From the NCBI RefSeq assembly GCF_006874705.1, contig NZ_CP035382.1:3534001-3598000 (forward strand): DNA of 64,000 nt. Reading direction: 5' to 3'. Source of the stretch: Leclercia adecarboxylata (GTDB lineage: Bacteria > Pseudomonadota > Gammaproteobacteria > Enterobacterales > Enterobacteriaceae). A program made the position numbers and the translations under genes. Shown in pieces: positions 18,250-27,366 of the stretch. A model generated the notes under the pieces. That model ran no database searches and had not been told where the DNA came from. It saw nothing but the letters and a program-made list of their open reading frames with translations. The first letter of the stretch is position 1. Every line of letters starts with the position of its first letter.

Positions 18250-19122
18250 TCACGTCGCTTCAGGCAGCGCCGCTTCCATCAGCTGCGCCAGCATCGTCCG
18301 GGCGTTGGTTCCGTCCTTTTGTTCCAGGGTGATCCCCAGGCTGCCCGGCGCGGGCAGAACGTTTCTCACCACCCGCAGGTTGCCCGGCATCCCGATACGC
18401 GTGCGCAGCGTGATGCCAAGCCCCGCCTGCACTGCCGCCCAGATCCCGCTCAGGCTATGGCTGACAAATACCACCCGCCAGGGGATGCCCGCCCGGTTCA
18501 GGCAGTCGATGGCGCGGGATCGCATCAGGCAGGGGTGTTCAAACATCACCAGCGGCAGGGGTTCGCCCTTGGCCAGCAGGGCGCTGATGTCCAGATCCGG
18601 GTGTTGGATCCACACCATCTGGCTCTGGCCGATTGTCCGGCCCTGACGCGGTTCGCGCTCGTTCTGCCACAGCAGCACCATATCGAGGTCGTTAGCGTCA
18701 AAGGCGTTGAGCAGGGCCCGGTTGCGATCCACCCGGGCAATGATCCGCACGCCGGGATGGTGGCGCCTGAATTGGCCCAGGATGCCCGGCATCAGCGACT
18801 CGCCAAAATCTTCCTGCATGCCGATGCGGATCTCCTCCTGCAGCTGTTCGCCCTTCAGGGCGCTCTGCATCTCATCATTCAGCGCCAGCATCCGGCGGGC
18901 ATAGCCCATGACAATCTCGCCGTCGCGGGTCAGCGCCAGGCCACGGCCCTTCTTCATCACCAGTTCAGCCCTGCACTGCTGTTCCAGCTTTTTCAGCTGA
19001 GCGCTCACCGCCGAGGTGGAGCGGCAAAGGCGGATGGCGGCCTGAGCGAAGCTGCCGCACTCCATACCGGTAACAAAAGTGCGCAGAGCGTCGAGGTCGA
19101 GCGTTGGGGGAAGCTTGTTCAT
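18250..19122 (-). CDS. LysR-family transcriptional regulator
   Basis: 290-residue regulator. The N-terminal winged helix-turn-helix (about 8-66) includes GSFAQAAIRLCRSTSAVSAQ and LKKLEQQC. The effector domain (about 95-285) follows. It is divergent from the carboxymuconolactone decarboxylase operon and upstream of the leuA-type gene, so it could control either or both. The 100-bp spacer toward the divergent operon carries a candidate LysR operator (19164-19180). Confidence 0.9.
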   Translation of the reverse strand: MNKLPPTLDLDALRTFVTGMECGSFAQAAIRLCRSTSAVSAQLKKLEQQCRAELVMKKGRGLALTRDGEIVMGYARRMLALNDEMQSALKGEQLQEEIRIGMQEDFGESLMPGILGQFRRHHPGVRIIARVDRNRALLNAFDANDLDMVLLWQNEREPRQGRTIGQSQMVWIQHPDLDISALLAKGEPLPLVMFEHPCLMRSRAIDCLNRAGIPWRVVFVSHSLSGIWAAVQAGLGITLRTRIGMPGNLRVVRNVLPAPGSLGITLEQKDGTNARTMLAQLMEAALPEAT

Positions 19123-19163
19123 AATCGTCCTGAAAAGCGGGATGGTAGGCCGCAGATTATTTG

Positions 19164-19180
19164 ATTTTCAGGATGAAAAT
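19164..19180. promoter_or_regulatory. Candidate LysR operator
   Basis: Perfect inverted repeat ATTTTC-N5-GAAAAT in the spacer between the LysR gene and the divergent operon. It contains the T-N11-A spacing typical of LysR sites. Binding is inferred from position. Confidence 0.45.
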
Positions 19181-19222
19181 ATGGCGCCAGAATCGCCTTA
19201 CTGTCAATACGGAGAGAACACC

Positions 19223-19525
19223 ATGGCGAAATCACTAACTGCTGAAACTTTGTCCCGCATCGCGCCTAAGCTGGCCGAGCTGAGCAGGGAGATCCTGTTC
19301 AATGATATCTGGAAAGGTGACGCGCTCTCCCCGCGCGACCGCAGCCTGATCACCCTGGCCGCCCTGACGGCGCTGGGGCGCGTGCAGCAGCTGCCCTGGC
19401 ATCTCGATTTCGCGCAGCAAAACGGCCTGAGCAGAGAGGAAATCACCGAAGCCTTCACCCATCTGGCGTTTTACGCCGGCTGGCCGGCGGCGGTGTCGGC
19501 TCTTGGCTGCCTGGACGAGGAGTAG
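19223..19525 (+). CDS. Carboxymuconolactone decarboxylase family protein
   Basis: 100-residue, all-helical protein of the AhpD-like/CMD fold. The start at 19223 follows GGAGAG at good spacing; an upstream open stretch overlaps the LysR gene and is not coding. The central motif SPRDRSLITLAALTALGRV and the final EITEAFTHLAFYAGWPAAV are characteristic. The CxxC pair of AhpD peroxidases is missing, so a decarboxylase- or lactonase-like role is more likely than peroxidase. First gene of a three-gene operon with a tautomerase and a DUF4865 protein. Confidence 0.88.
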   Translation: MAKSLTAETLSRIAPKLAELSREILFNDIWKGDALSPRDRSLITLAALTALGRVQQLPWHLDFAQQNGLSREEITEAFTHLAFYAGWPAAVSALGCLDEE

Positions 19526-19530
19526 CGCCG

Positions 19531-19920
19531 ATGCCTTTCACCCGCATCTCCCTGCGTCCGGGGTACAGCGACGCACAGATAACGCAGATCTCCGACATTC
19601 TGCAGCAGAGCCTGGAGGCCGAGTTTGCCGTCCCGCCGGGGGATCGCTTTCAGATTTTCGAGCTGCTTCCGGCCAGGCTGCGCGTGTTTGACCGCCATTA
19701 CAAAAGCAATGGGCGCAGCGACAACTTTATCCAGTTCCACATTCTGGCGGGCAAGCCCCGCACGCTCGAGCAGAAGCACAACCTCTGTCGCCTGCTGTGC
19801 GAACGGCTGCATACGGCGCTGGATATTGACCCGGATGACGTAATGGTGATGATTCATTTCAACACCGCCGATGACTGGAGCTTCAGCCAGGGGCGGATGC
19901 TGTCGGAGGAGGGGTTATGA
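19531..19920 (+). CDS. Tautomerase family protein
   Basis: 129-residue protein of the 4-oxalocrotonate tautomerase superfamily. After removal of Met, Pro is the N-terminal residue (MPFTRISLRPGYS), as needed for the catalytic proline. It is longer than classic 62-residue 4-OT, similar to fused two-unit tautomerases. The gene starts five bases after the decarboxylase-family gene and its stop overlaps the next ATG (ATGA). The set suggests handling of an aromatic or ketone intermediate, but the substrate is unknown. Confidence 0.88.
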   Translation: MPFTRISLRPGYSDAQITQISDILQQSLEAEFAVPPGDRFQIFELLPARLRVFDRHYKSNGRSDNFIQFHILAGKPRTLEQKHNLCRLLCERLHTALDIDPDDVMVMIHFNTADDWSFSQGRMLSEEGL

Positions 19921-20447
19921 TCGTAATGCAATACCGCTTCACCCTGCCAGCCGATTACGATATGGCGTTCGTTGAGAACCGCATTGCGGAGAATGGCGCG
20001 AAGCTGGATGGTTACGCCGGGCTGCTGTTTAAGGCGTACCTCGTTTCCCGGCGTGAAGACGAATATACCGAAGAGAACCGCTATGCGCCTCTCTACGTCT
20101 GGGAAGATCCCGGGGCCATGGCGCGGTTTTTACAGAGCCCAGGCTTTCGCAAGCTGACGCAGGATTTTAGCTGGCCACAGATTGATACCTGGCTGGCGCT
20201 GCGCCTGCCTGCAGTTGATGAGGTCAAAGATGCCGCCTGGCTGTCTATCGATCGTCAGCCAATAGCCGCTCACGGCGACCTGTCGGCGTTGGCGATGCAC
20301 GCGCCGCTCTGTGCCTGGGATGTCAGCCGCTGGCAGCTGTTGCAGGTGGAATTTGGCGACGCGCCCCAGGCGGGGATGGAGAATTACCGTATTGGGTATG
20401 TGGCAAGCGGGGTTACGGATCCAATCGCTGCCACTCCTCACGCGTGA
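19917..20447 (+). CDS. DUF4865 family protein
   Basis: 176-residue protein beginning MIVMQYRFTLPADYDMAFVE, the typical opening of the DUF4865 family. AGGAGG lies directly upstream. The N-terminal half (about 1-100) looks like a dimeric alpha/beta-barrel domain (YAPLYVWEDPGAMARFLQSP). The family has no known function, but it commonly accompanies tautomerases. Third gene of the operon, overlapping the tautomerase gene by four bases. Its 3' end overlaps the remnant of an acetyltransferase gene on the other strand. Confidence 0.85.
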   Translation: MIVMQYRFTLPADYDMAFVENRIAENGAKLDGYAGLLFKAYLVSRREDEYTEENRYAPLYVWEDPGAMARFLQSPGFRKLTQDFSWPQIDTWLALRLPAVDEVKDAAWLSIDRQPIAAHGDLSALAMHAPLCAWDVSRWQLLQVEFGDAPQAGMENYRIGYVASGVTDPIAATPHA

Positions 20448-20574
20448 TCTCCCATAATTCCGTGTCCAGCTCACCGGACACGTATTGCCCTTTTTCGACG
20501 CGAACTAAACGCATGCCGCTGCGCTCTGACAGGCTTCTCGACCGGCTGTTGACAGCCGCTTTCGGGGCCCGCAT
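20413..20574 (-). pseudogene. C-terminal remnant of a GNAT acetyltransferase
   Basis: The minus strand encodes 53 residues containing NSRSRSLSERSGMRLVRVEK, then GQYVSGELDTELWEITREEW. This is the C-terminal end of RimJ/RimL-like GNAT N-acetyltransferases, including the GM(R) turn of the acetyl-CoA site and the usual final strand. The rest of the domain (about 120 residues) is absent; upstream sequence is AT-rich and non-coding. It is a truncated relic and gives no complete acetyl-CoA fold. Confidence 0.7.
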
Positions 20575-21339
20575 CCGGGAACGGACTTTATTTACAGAAA
20601 ATAGTCCGTGGCATAGTCAGAAATAATAAATTAAAACGAATATAAATTATCGATACCGTAAAACGCATTTGTAAATTGTTTCTGAGTTTAAGCATAATGC
20701 ACTGAATATCTCAGATAGACAAGTCCAGGTGATATAGGGTTTTGCATCAATATAATCACCGGGGCTTGCAGAGATGTATTACCTCACTTCTGTTAGATGG
20801 CCACTCACCCCGGACGTATGGGCGGAACGCGGCTGCAAAAAGCCGAAATTAAATATTATGCAACGAACGAGGCTGGCGTCGAGCGGGAAATATTTAAATA
20901 AATCCCTGCACCGATCTGAATAGTTGCGGGGCTGGTGCAGAGACGCGCTGCATCCAGGAACAAACGTCTGCATGGCAAAGGTCTCGCGCAGTAAACGTGC
21001 TACCGTGGGCTGCAACGCATGAAGCACGTTCGGCATGCGGGTGAGTAACCTGTGTGGCTGCAAAGAGAAATTAAACCTTCATCTCTGTGCGGGTATATTT
21101 ACACTTAATAACCCGGTGGCTTGTTTTTTGTACAGGCAAGAAAGGCGTTAACCTATCTCAAATAACAATTCAGACCATACCTAACCAACATCATGAATCG
21201 CAATTGGGTTTAACTTCTTGATTTTTATGTGATAAATGCCAATTGTAATTTATTGAATCCATAATAGTCTGAGGACATATATTAATAGCATAATAACTAA
21301 ATTATACTTCTTTACATTTGATGGAAAGGTGAGGTTAGA
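20575..21339. other. AT-rich intergenic region
   Basis: About 765 bp without a convincing gene. It is much richer in A+T than its surroundings. A minus-strand frame of 94 codons at 20779-21063 has a non-ATG start, no ribosome binding site and no recognisable motif. The stretch may be the footprint of a deletion that also truncated the acetyltransferase gene. The last 100 bp must contain the promoter of the downstream pair. Confidence 0.55.
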
Positions 21340-21834
21340 ATGCGCTTGATTGTCTTGTTGTTAGGCCTCGTGGCAGCCACTCAGGTCTGGGCGGGTGAGC
21401 TTCCCAAACCTGCCGGTAAAGTCCTTTTAACCCTGTCCGGTAATATCCAAAATACAAATGAAGACGGGAAAGCCGTTTTTGATATCGCCAGCCTTGAGAA
21501 ACTGGGCATGGTAAGTTTTCAGACCACCTCTCCCTGGTATAATGGGCGTCCTACCTTTACGGGTGTTCCACTGCAAAAGCTCATGGATTATGTCGGGGCG
21601 AAAGGTTCTATCGTTAAGGTCACGGCGCTCAATGACTACACTACCGTTATTCCGCTCAATGATTTCAAAAAATACAACGTCATCCTTGCCTTGAAAATCA
21701 ACGGAGAATATATGCGTATCCGTGATAAAGGGCCGCTATTCGTCGTCTATCCTTATGACAGCCTGCCTGAACTGAATAATCAGATTTTCTATTCAAGGTC
21801 TGCATGGCAGGTCAGCAAAATGATGATCGAATAG
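21340..21834 (+). CDS. Exported molybdopterin-binding-domain-like protein without cysteine
   Basis: 164 residues with a signal peptide (about 1-18, ending VWA). The mature part matches the sulfite-oxidase-type oxidoreductase domain: FTGVPLQKLMDYVGAKGS, VTALNDYTTVIPLNDF, INGEYMRIRDKGPLFVVYPY. Enzymes of this fold bind molybdenum through a conserved cysteine; this protein has no cysteine at all. A ligand-sensing role in the periplasm is therefore more likely than catalysis. It is followed 17 bp later by a membrane GGDEF-EAL gene, which suggests that it feeds a signal to the c-di-GMP enzyme. AAGGTGAGG lies before the ATG. Confidence 0.8.
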   Translation: MRLIVLLLGLVAATQVWAGELPKPAGKVLLTLSGNIQNTNEDGKAVFDIASLEKLGMVSFQTTSPWYNGRPTFTGVPLQKLMDYVGAKGSIVKVTALNDYTTVIPLNDFKKYNVILALKINGEYMRIRDKGPLFVVYPYDSLPELNNQIFYSRSAWQVSKMMIE

Positions 21835-21851
21835 GCGTTCAGGAGAGCATC

Positions 21852-23780
21852 ATGAACAGGATACTGGCGGGCATCATTTTTTTCCTATTTATCTCTACGG
21901 GATATATATCTTTTCTTGTACATGAAAGACAGGAAGAGTTACAAAAACTGACTCACTACACTGATTCATGGTCTGCTGCACAGCTGGTGTCAGAATATTA
22001 CCGATTCGAATCAGTGCTTGGCCTTTATACTATTGATGATACGCTGTCGATCGATGATGTGCGCCTGCGTCTTGACATTATGCTCAGCCAGAGTGATTTA
22101 ACCAAAGAAGGTGATTTGGGGCGTTATATCGAAAGCAATAAATCACACCATGAACTGGCTATACAACTTGAAACGATACTTAAATATCTGGATGTTCATC
22201 TTGAGAAAATGAACCGTCCGGAACTCGAGAACTACCTTAAAACAATGCATACGCTTGATGCGCCGCTCAGCCGTCTTTCATCCGGTGCATTAGACAAGGA
22301 CGTTAACTCGATTAGCGGCGCTAACCTCAAAATTCAAACGCTGTACTATATTTATTCGGCAACCTCTGTACTGCTGATAATACTGAGCGCCATCCTCGGG
22401 ACGCTGATCTTCTATCAGAACAGAAATATTCAGAAGGCGCATCTGCAGGTCACCAGCCTTGCGGAAGAGCTCCAGACATCGAAAGAAAAACTGCAAATTC
22501 AGAACGCCCAGCTGGAATATGACGTCTACCACGATTCGCTTACCGGGATGAATAACCGCCAGTTTTTCTGGGATAATTTAAAAAAAATCATCGAAGCGGC
22601 AGAAAGGAATAATGCCTCTGTGGCGGTGATGCTATTTGATTTAGACCGCTTCAAAGAGGTCAATGATACCTGGGGGCATGATGCCGGCGACAGGTTATTA
22701 CGCCAGATATCCGACCGCCTGATGTCGATAAGCCTGACGTCAGAAACGCTTTATCGCTTAGGGGGGGATGAGTTTGCCTTTCTCTCGAGCGGTCTGACTG
22801 AGAGCAGCGCGGTTTCGCGCGCCCAAAAAATATGTGACGCTATCAACCAGCCCTACACTATTGATAACACGATTATCAATATCGCCACCTGTGTGGGGAT
22901 TGTTATCTCTGCAACCGAACGCCGCGCCGACTATCTCTACAAATTTGCCGATCTGGCCCTGTATGAAGCCAAAAAAGAGGGCTCCGGACATATAAAAGTT
23001 TTCCGCCAACGCATGTTAGAAAAACTGCAGGAAAGCAGAACCCTTGAGCATGATATGGCCATGGCCATAGTGAACAAAGAATTTGTGGTTTACTACCAGC
23101 CTATTGTCGATTCGTTCAGTCAGGAGATCTACAGCTATGAGGCCCTTATTCGATGGATGCATCCTCTGAAGGGCCTTCTGTCGCCGGACAGCTTTATTCC
23201 TGTTGCTGAAAAAACAGGAATGATCAACGAGATGGGCAAAACGGTGCTGGAACTGGCCTGCCGGGAAGCGGCTTCCTGGGCGGTTCCGGTAAAAATTTCA
23301 GTCAATGTTTCCCCTGTTCAGCTAAGCAGCAAAGCCTTTGCCGCAATAGTGTTGACCATTCTGAAAGAGACAGGGCTTGCGGCTGACCGCCTTGAACTGG
23401 AGGTGACGGAGTCTTCTCTCTTTACCGAAAACAGTACGCCGCTGAATACGCTTAACCGGCTCAGAGCCCTGGGCGTGAAAATCTCCATTGATGATTTTGG
23501 TACGGGATACTCTTCTCTTTCACGGCTGAGTAAGCTCGCCTTCGATAAAATCAAAATAGACAAGTCCTTTGTGCATTCGATATCTACCCAGGAAGACGCC
23601 CTTAACATCATCAAACTCATTACGGGGATGGCGAAGTCCCTCAATATGAAAACGGTCGCAGAAGGGGTTGAAACGCTGGAACAGCTGGAAAATCTTCAGG
23701 CACTGGGGTGCGATCTTGCACAAGGCTATCTGTTTGGAAAACCTCAGCCTGGTATCGACGGGAGGATCCGGAACGGTTAA
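21852..23780 (+). CDS. Membrane GGDEF-EAL protein
   Basis: Dual c-di-GMP synthesis/degradation enzyme of 642 residues. The start at 21852 follows AGGAGA. TM1 lies at about 3-24, a periplasmic sensor domain at about 25-168, TM2 at about 171-195, then a coiled-coil linker (about 198-228). The GGDEF domain spans about 230-385 with an intact GGDEF motif (304-308). The EAL domain spans about 395-640 with E430-A-L-I-R-W and DDFGTGYSS. Both active sites look complete. Codon usage is more AT-rich than in flanking core genes, as for its partner at 21340. Confidence 0.92.
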   Translation: MNRILAGIIFFLFISTGYISFLVHERQEELQKLTHYTDSWSAAQLVSEYYRFESVLGLYTIDDTLSIDDVRLRLDIMLSQSDLTKEGDLGRYIESNKSHHELAIQLETILKYLDVHLEKMNRPELENYLKTMHTLDAPLSRLSSGALDKDVNSISGANLKIQTLYYIYSATSVLLIILSAILGTLIFYQNRNIQKAHLQVTSLAEELQTSKEKLQIQNAQLEYDVYHDSLTGMNNRQFFWDNLKKIIEAAERNNASVAVMLFDLDRFKEVNDTWGHDAGDRLLRQISDRLMSISLTSETLYRLGGDEFAFLSSGLTESSAVSRAQKICDAINQPYTIDNTIINIATCVGIVISATERRADYLYKFADLALYEAKKEGSGHIKVFRQRMLEKLQESRTLEHDMAMAIVNKEFVVYYQPIVDSFSQEIYSYEALIRWMHPLKGLLSPDSFIPVAEKTGMINEMGKTVLELACREAASWAVPVKISVNVSPVQLSSKAFAAIVLTILKETGLAADRLELEVTESSLFTENSTPLNTLNRLRALGVKISIDDFGTGYSSLSRLSKLAFDKIKIDKSFVHSISTQEDALNIIKLITGMAKSLNMKTVAEGVETLEQLENLQALGCDLAQGYLFGKPQPGIDGRIRNG

Positions 23781-23825
23781 ACCGCGAACCTGCTGATGCC
23801 CCGGTGGTGGAAGGCTGAGGCCCTG

Positions 23826-24278
23826 TCACCCCTTTGCCGCCGGATATTTCGCCACGACCTCCTCCGGCCCCAGCTCCCGCCCGTCGCTCGCCACCATCGC
23901 CAGCTTGCGCAGCGGCAACCGATCCCGGGCATCCACCATTACCGTTCCGACATCCCCTTCAGCAAACAGATGCGCATTCCCCCACTGGGAGAGCGCCACC
24001 AGCACGGTTTGCAGGGCGCGGCCTTTTTCCGTGAGGACATACTCCTGCCACGCGCTGCCGTCGGAGGCGGGTTGCAGCACCAGAATCCCCTCGTCCACCA
24101 GCAGTTTCAGCCGGGTCGCCAGCATGTTTTTTGCGATGCCGAGGCTCTTCTGAAACTCGCCAAAACGCGTCACCCCGCGCAGGGCATCGCGCACAATCAG
24201 CAGTGACCACCAGTCGCCGATAATATCCAGCGAGCGGGCAACAGGGCAGGGACTCTCTTCCAGGCGGGTTCGTTTCAC
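23826..24278 (-). CDS. HxlR-family transcriptional regulator
   Basis: 150-residue winged-helix regulator. The opening CPVARSLDIIGDWWSLLIVR is the HxlR signature, with the conserved N-terminal Cys that is redox-active in some members. The recognition helix region is IAKNMLATRLKLLVDEGIL. The gene stands alone and is divergent from agp with about 150 bp between them. Its target is unknown. Confidence 0.9.
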   Translation of the reverse strand: MKRTRLEESPCPVARSLDIIGDWWSLLIVRDALRGVTRFGEFQKSLGIAKNMLATRLKLLVDEGILVLQPASDGSAWQEYVLTEKGRALQTVLVALSQWGNAHLFAEGDVGTVMVDARDRLPLRKLAMVASDGRELGPEEVVAKYPAAKG

Positions 24279-24426
24279 GGGGGCTCCTTATCAGCGGTGA
24301 GTTTTATTATAAAACCAATTCGCCTTCATACACAAAGTAAGCCGTCACTTTGCGGGCAGGCTCCAGGTAATCCGTCACAAATCTGTCACACTGTTTACGA
24401 CGATAAAACAGAGTGAGGAATTAGGG

Positions 24427-25668
24427 ATGAGAAAAGCACTAATCGCTGTCGCCGTGGCGGGCAGCATCGGCCTGTCCTGCGGTGTCCAGGCGCAAACCGC
24501 GCCGGAAGGGTATCAGCTGGAACAGGTTCTGATCATGAGCCGTCACAACCTGCGCGCGCCGCTGGCCAATAACGGCAGCGTGCTGGAGCAGTCAACCCCG
24601 GAAAAATGGCCGGAGTGGGATGTGCCGGGCGGACAGCTCACCACTAAAGGCGGTGTGCTGGAGGTTTATATGGGCCATTACATGCGCGAGTGGCTGGCGG
24701 AGGAGGGCGTGGTGACTGCCGGGGAGTGCCCGACGGCGAACAGCGTCTATGCCTATGCCAACAGCCTGCAGCGCACGGTGGCGACGGCGCAGTTCTTCAT
24801 CACCGGGGCCTTCCCGGGCTGCGATGTGCCGGTGCACCATCAGGAACAGATGGGCACCATGGACCCCACCTTTAACCCGGTGATCACCGACAACTCCCCG
24901 GAATTCCGCGAGAAAGCTCTGCAGGCGATGAACACCGAGCGCCAGGGGATGAAGCTCGACGAGAGCTACCGGCTGCTGGAGCAGATGACCGACTACAAGG
25001 ATTCGCCGTCCTGCAAAGAGAAACAGGTCTGCTCCCTGACCGACGCGAAAGACACCTACAGCGCCGAGTACCAGAAAGAGCCCGGCGTCTCTGGTCCGCT
25101 GAAGGTGGGTAACTCGCTGGTAGATGCGTTTACTCTGCAATATTACGAAGGCTTCCCGCTGGATCAGGTGGCCTGGGGCGAGATCAAAACCGATCAGCAG
25201 TGGCGCGTGCTGTCCCAGCTGAAAAACGGCTATCAGGACTCGCTGTTTACCTCAGCGGAAGTGGCGCGGAACGTGGCGAAGCCGCTGGTGAAATATATCG
25301 ACAACGCGCTGGTCACCGACCAGGCGAAAGCGCCGAAGGTCACCCTGCTGGTGGGGCATGACTCCAACATCGCCTCGCTGCTGAAAGCCCTCGACTTTAA
25401 ACCCTATCAGCTGCCCGGTCAGTACGAGCGCACGCCGATCGGCGGCAAGATCGTCTTCCAGCGCTGGCATGATAAGACCGGCAACCGTGATTTGATGAAA
25501 ATTGAGTATGTCTATCAGAGTACGGAGCAGCTGCGTAATGCCCAGGTTCTGACGTTGAAAGCCCCGGCGCAGCGCGTCACGCTGGAGCTGAGCGGCTGTC
25601 CGGTAGATGCGGATGGATTCTGCCCGGTGGAGACCTTTAATACGGTGTTGAACACGGCGGCGAAATAA
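24427..25668 (+). CDS. agp: Periplasmic glucose-1-phosphatase
   Basis: Histidine acid phosphatase that releases phosphate from glucose-1-phosphate, and is also active as a phytase. 413 residues with a signal peptide of about 22 (GVQA). The active-site motif is RHNLRAP instead of the usual RHGxRxP, as in Agp. The proton-donor motif is HDSN in [13 protein letters not shown]. Six or more cysteines are available for the family disulfides. GAGGAA lies upstream of the ATG. Followed by yccJ and wrbA on the other strand, as in E. coli. Confidence 0.96.
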   Translation: MRKALIAVAVAGSIGLSCGVQAQTAPEGYQLEQVLIMSRHNLRAPLANNGSVLEQSTPEKWPEWDVPGGQLTTKGGVLEVYMGHYMREWLAEEGVVTAGECPTANSVYAYANSLQRTVATAQFFITGAFPGCDVPVHHQEQMGTMDPTFNPVITDNSPEFREKALQAMNTERQGMKLDESYRLLEQMTDYKDSPSCKEKQVCSLTDAKDTYSAEYQKEPGVSGPLKVGNSLVDAFTLQYYEGFPLDQVAWGEIKTDQQWRVLSQLKNGYQDSLFTSAEVARNVAKPLVKYIDNALVTDQAKAPKVTLLVGHDSNIASLLKALDFKPYQLPGQYERTPIGGKIVFQRWHDKTGNRDLMKIEYVYQSTEQLRNAQVLTLKAPAQRVTLELSGCPVDADGFCPVETFNTVLNTAAK

Positions 25669-25672
25669 GCGT

Positions 25673-25700
25673 GTTCCCTCTCCCACAGGGGAGAGGGAAC
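25673..25700 (+). terminator. Hairpin after agp
   Basis: Perfect 12-bp stem (GTTCCCTCTCCC and its complement) just after the stop codon. No T-tract follows, so it may act as an mRNA 3'-end stabiliser or a weak terminator. Confidence 0.55.
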
Positions 25701-25703
25701 AAA

Positions 25704-25797
25704 ACGTCGGGTGGTGCTTCGCTTACCCGACCTACAAGTCCAGGATCGGGTCCGCATCCCGTAGGCCTGATAAGCGTAGCGCCATCAGACGTTTTTT
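25704..25797. repeat. REP element cluster
   Basis: Two palindromic units: one around GGTGGTGCTTCGCTTACC (with ACCTAC) and one around GCCTGATAAGCGTAGCGCC. These are the typical enterobacterial REP half-sites, placed between convergent agp and yccJ. Confidence 0.75.
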
Positions 25798-25810
25798 GTC
25801 AGCACGCGTA

Positions 25811-26038
25811 TCAGACGTTTTTGCGCTCGATGGTCTGCTCGCCCCAGAACAGCGAGTCTTTGTCGGTTTTATCGAAGGCTATCACCAGCACTTCATCACT
25901 GCCTTCTTCCCAGATTTTCTCTGCCAGTTTTTCGTCATATTTTGCGACTTCAAAAATCGCCTCGGCGATCTCCGGTGACGTATTACGTAAACGCGCAAAT
26001 TCTCCGACGCGATGTGCTTTAGCTTCTTGAGTTGGCAT
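25811..26038 (-). CDS. yccJ: YccJ small protein
   Basis: 75-residue acidic protein recognised from its neighbours and from the opening [20 protein letters not shown]. Function unknown. It lies 20 bp after wrbA on the same strand, so it is probably the second gene of a wrbA-yccJ transcript. AGGAGG precedes its ATG. Confidence 0.93.
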   Translation of the reverse strand: MPTQEAKAHRVGEFARLRNTSPEIAEAIFEVAKYDEKLAEKIWEEGSDEVLVIAFDKTDKDSLFWGEQTIERKNV

Positions 26039-26058
26039 AGTAATCCTCCTGTTGAGAG

Positions 26059-26655
26059 TTAACCTTTCAGTTTAGCAGCCAGACCGGCAACATATTCACC
26101 CTGATAGCGGGCAATGTTCAGTTCCGCTTCCGACGGCTGGCGTGAGCCATCACCGCCGGCGATAGTCGTCGCCCCATACGGCGTACCGCCGCGCGTCTGA
26201 GAAATATCAAACAGCTCCGGTGTCCCGTAGCCGATCGGCACAATCACCATACCGTGATGGGCAAGGGTGGTCCAGGTCGACGTAATGGTCTGCTCCTGAC
26301 CGCCGCCGGTACCGGTGGAGCTGAACACGCTGGCGATTTTGCCGTGTAACGCATTCTTCACCCACAGCCCGCCCGTCTGGTCGAGGAAGGTGCGCATCTG
26401 CCCGGACATGTTGCCGAAGCGGGTCGGGGTGCCAAAGATGATGGCGTCGTAATCGCCCAGCTCCTGCGGTGAGGCTTCCGGCGCGTCCTGCGCTTTCCCC
26501 CCGGCTTTGGCAAAGGCTTCCGCTGGCATGGTTTCCGGTACGCGTTTGATTACCACCTCAACCCCCTCGACTTTCCTGGCGCCGTCCGCCACTGCATGAG
26601 CCATGGTTTCGATGTGTCCGTACATGGAATAGTAGAGCACCAGAATTTTCGTCAT
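26059..26655 (-). CDS. wrbA: NAD(P)H:quinone oxidoreductase WrbA
   Basis: Flavodoxin-like FMN enzyme that reduces quinones by two electrons, associated with stationary phase and stress. The 198 residues hold the FMN phosphate loop [12 protein letters not shown] at about 8-19, the segment [20 protein letters not shown] at about 75-94, and [12 protein letters not shown]. Length matches E. coli WrbA (198). GAGTGAAGC lies before the ATG. Confidence 0.97.
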   Translation of the reverse strand: MTKILVLYYSMYGHIETMAHAVADGARKVEGVEVVIKRVPETMPAEAFAKAGGKAQDAPEASPQELGDYDAIIFGTPTRFGNMSGQMRTFLDQTGGLWVKNALHGKIASVFSSTGTGGGQEQTITSTWTTLAHHGMVIVPIGYGTPELFDISQTRGGTPYGATTIAGGDGSRQPSEAELNIARYQGEYVAGLAAKLKG

Positions 26656-27048
26656 TTCGCTTCACTCCTCGCATGATTTTTAAGGCAGCGGCATGCTGCA
26701 CTCTTTTAAAGATATGACGTGACAGCGAGACTGCAAATCTGGCCGCCATTTATTTGATTTCAAACAAAAAAGCGGATGGCCTTTCTTTCGTAGCAAAATG
26801 ACACATTTTCGCTATTGTGAATTTTTAGAATGATAAGAAAGGCTTATGGTTCCGTTTCGACGAGCGTCATACGAAAGGCTGATTTCGTATTGCAGAATAT
26901 TACGGTTAGCTGGATGAATGCTCATACTCCACTAAGCTTAGGTTCACGTGGCGCAGATAAAGACACTTTTTTAGCGCCGCCAGGTGAAAGAATAGCCTTC
27001 ACTGAATACAGTATTAAGTCTTATGTTTTATAACTCTGGAGGTCCGAC
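26656..27048. other. Intergenic region between wrbA and ymdF
   Basis: About 390 bp, AT-rich. It must contain the divergent promoters of wrbA and ymdF. A 67-codon open frame at 26830-27033 has no ribosome binding site and is not accepted as a gene. No RNA structure recognised. Confidence 0.55.
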
Positions 27049-27225
27049 ATGGCAAACCATCGTGGTGGGTCTGGTAATTTTGCAGAAGACCGTGAAAGAG
27101 CATCAGAAGCAGGACGTAAAGGTGGCCAGCAAAGCGGGGGGAACTTTAAAAACGACCCTCAACGCGCATCCGAAGCTGGCAAAAAAGGGGGCAAAAATAG
27201 CCATGGCGGCAACAAGAGCAGTTAA
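27049..27225 (+). CDS. ymdF: KGG-repeat protein YmdF
   Basis: 58-residue hydrophilic protein with two copies of the stress-induced KGG motif: RASEAGRKGGQQSGG and RASEAGKKGGKNSHGG. The start MANHRGGSGNF follows CTGGAGGTCCGAC, a strong ribosome binding site. It lies in the E. coli position between wrbA and rutG. Proteins of this type belong to the RpoS-dependent general stress group (YciG relatives). An overlapping longer frame in +1 is spurious. Confidence 0.95.
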   Translation: MANHRGGSGNFAEDRERASEAGRKGGQQSGGNFKNDPQRASEAGKKGGKNSHGGNKSS

Positions 27226-27272
27226 GTTGCAGCCGTCTGAAGTATGGGTCACATGACCACTGGCACCCCCCG

Positions 27273-27298
27273 CCGCCGGGATCCCCGGCGGTTTTTTT
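27273..27298 (+). terminator. Rho-independent terminator of ymdF
   Basis: Perfect 8-bp stem CCGCCGGG/CCCGGCGG with an ATC loop, then seven T. Confidence 0.9.
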
Positions 27299-27366
27299 AT
27301 GCCTGTTATTGAAGTGTTATCAAATTCCTTCCACACTAGCGGATTGACTCTTTGTGCTGGTGCCCC

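Noticed and set aside
20779..21063. 94-codon minus-strand frame in the AT-rich gap
   Set aside because: Non-ATG start, no ribosome binding site, no similarity recognised.
26830..27033. 67-codon frame between wrbA and ymdF
   Set aside because: No ribosome binding site and no recognisable motif; likely part of the ymdF leader.
27023..27256. 77-codon frame covering ymdF
   Set aside because: Shifted-frame shadow of the KGG gene ymdF, which has the better start and family match.
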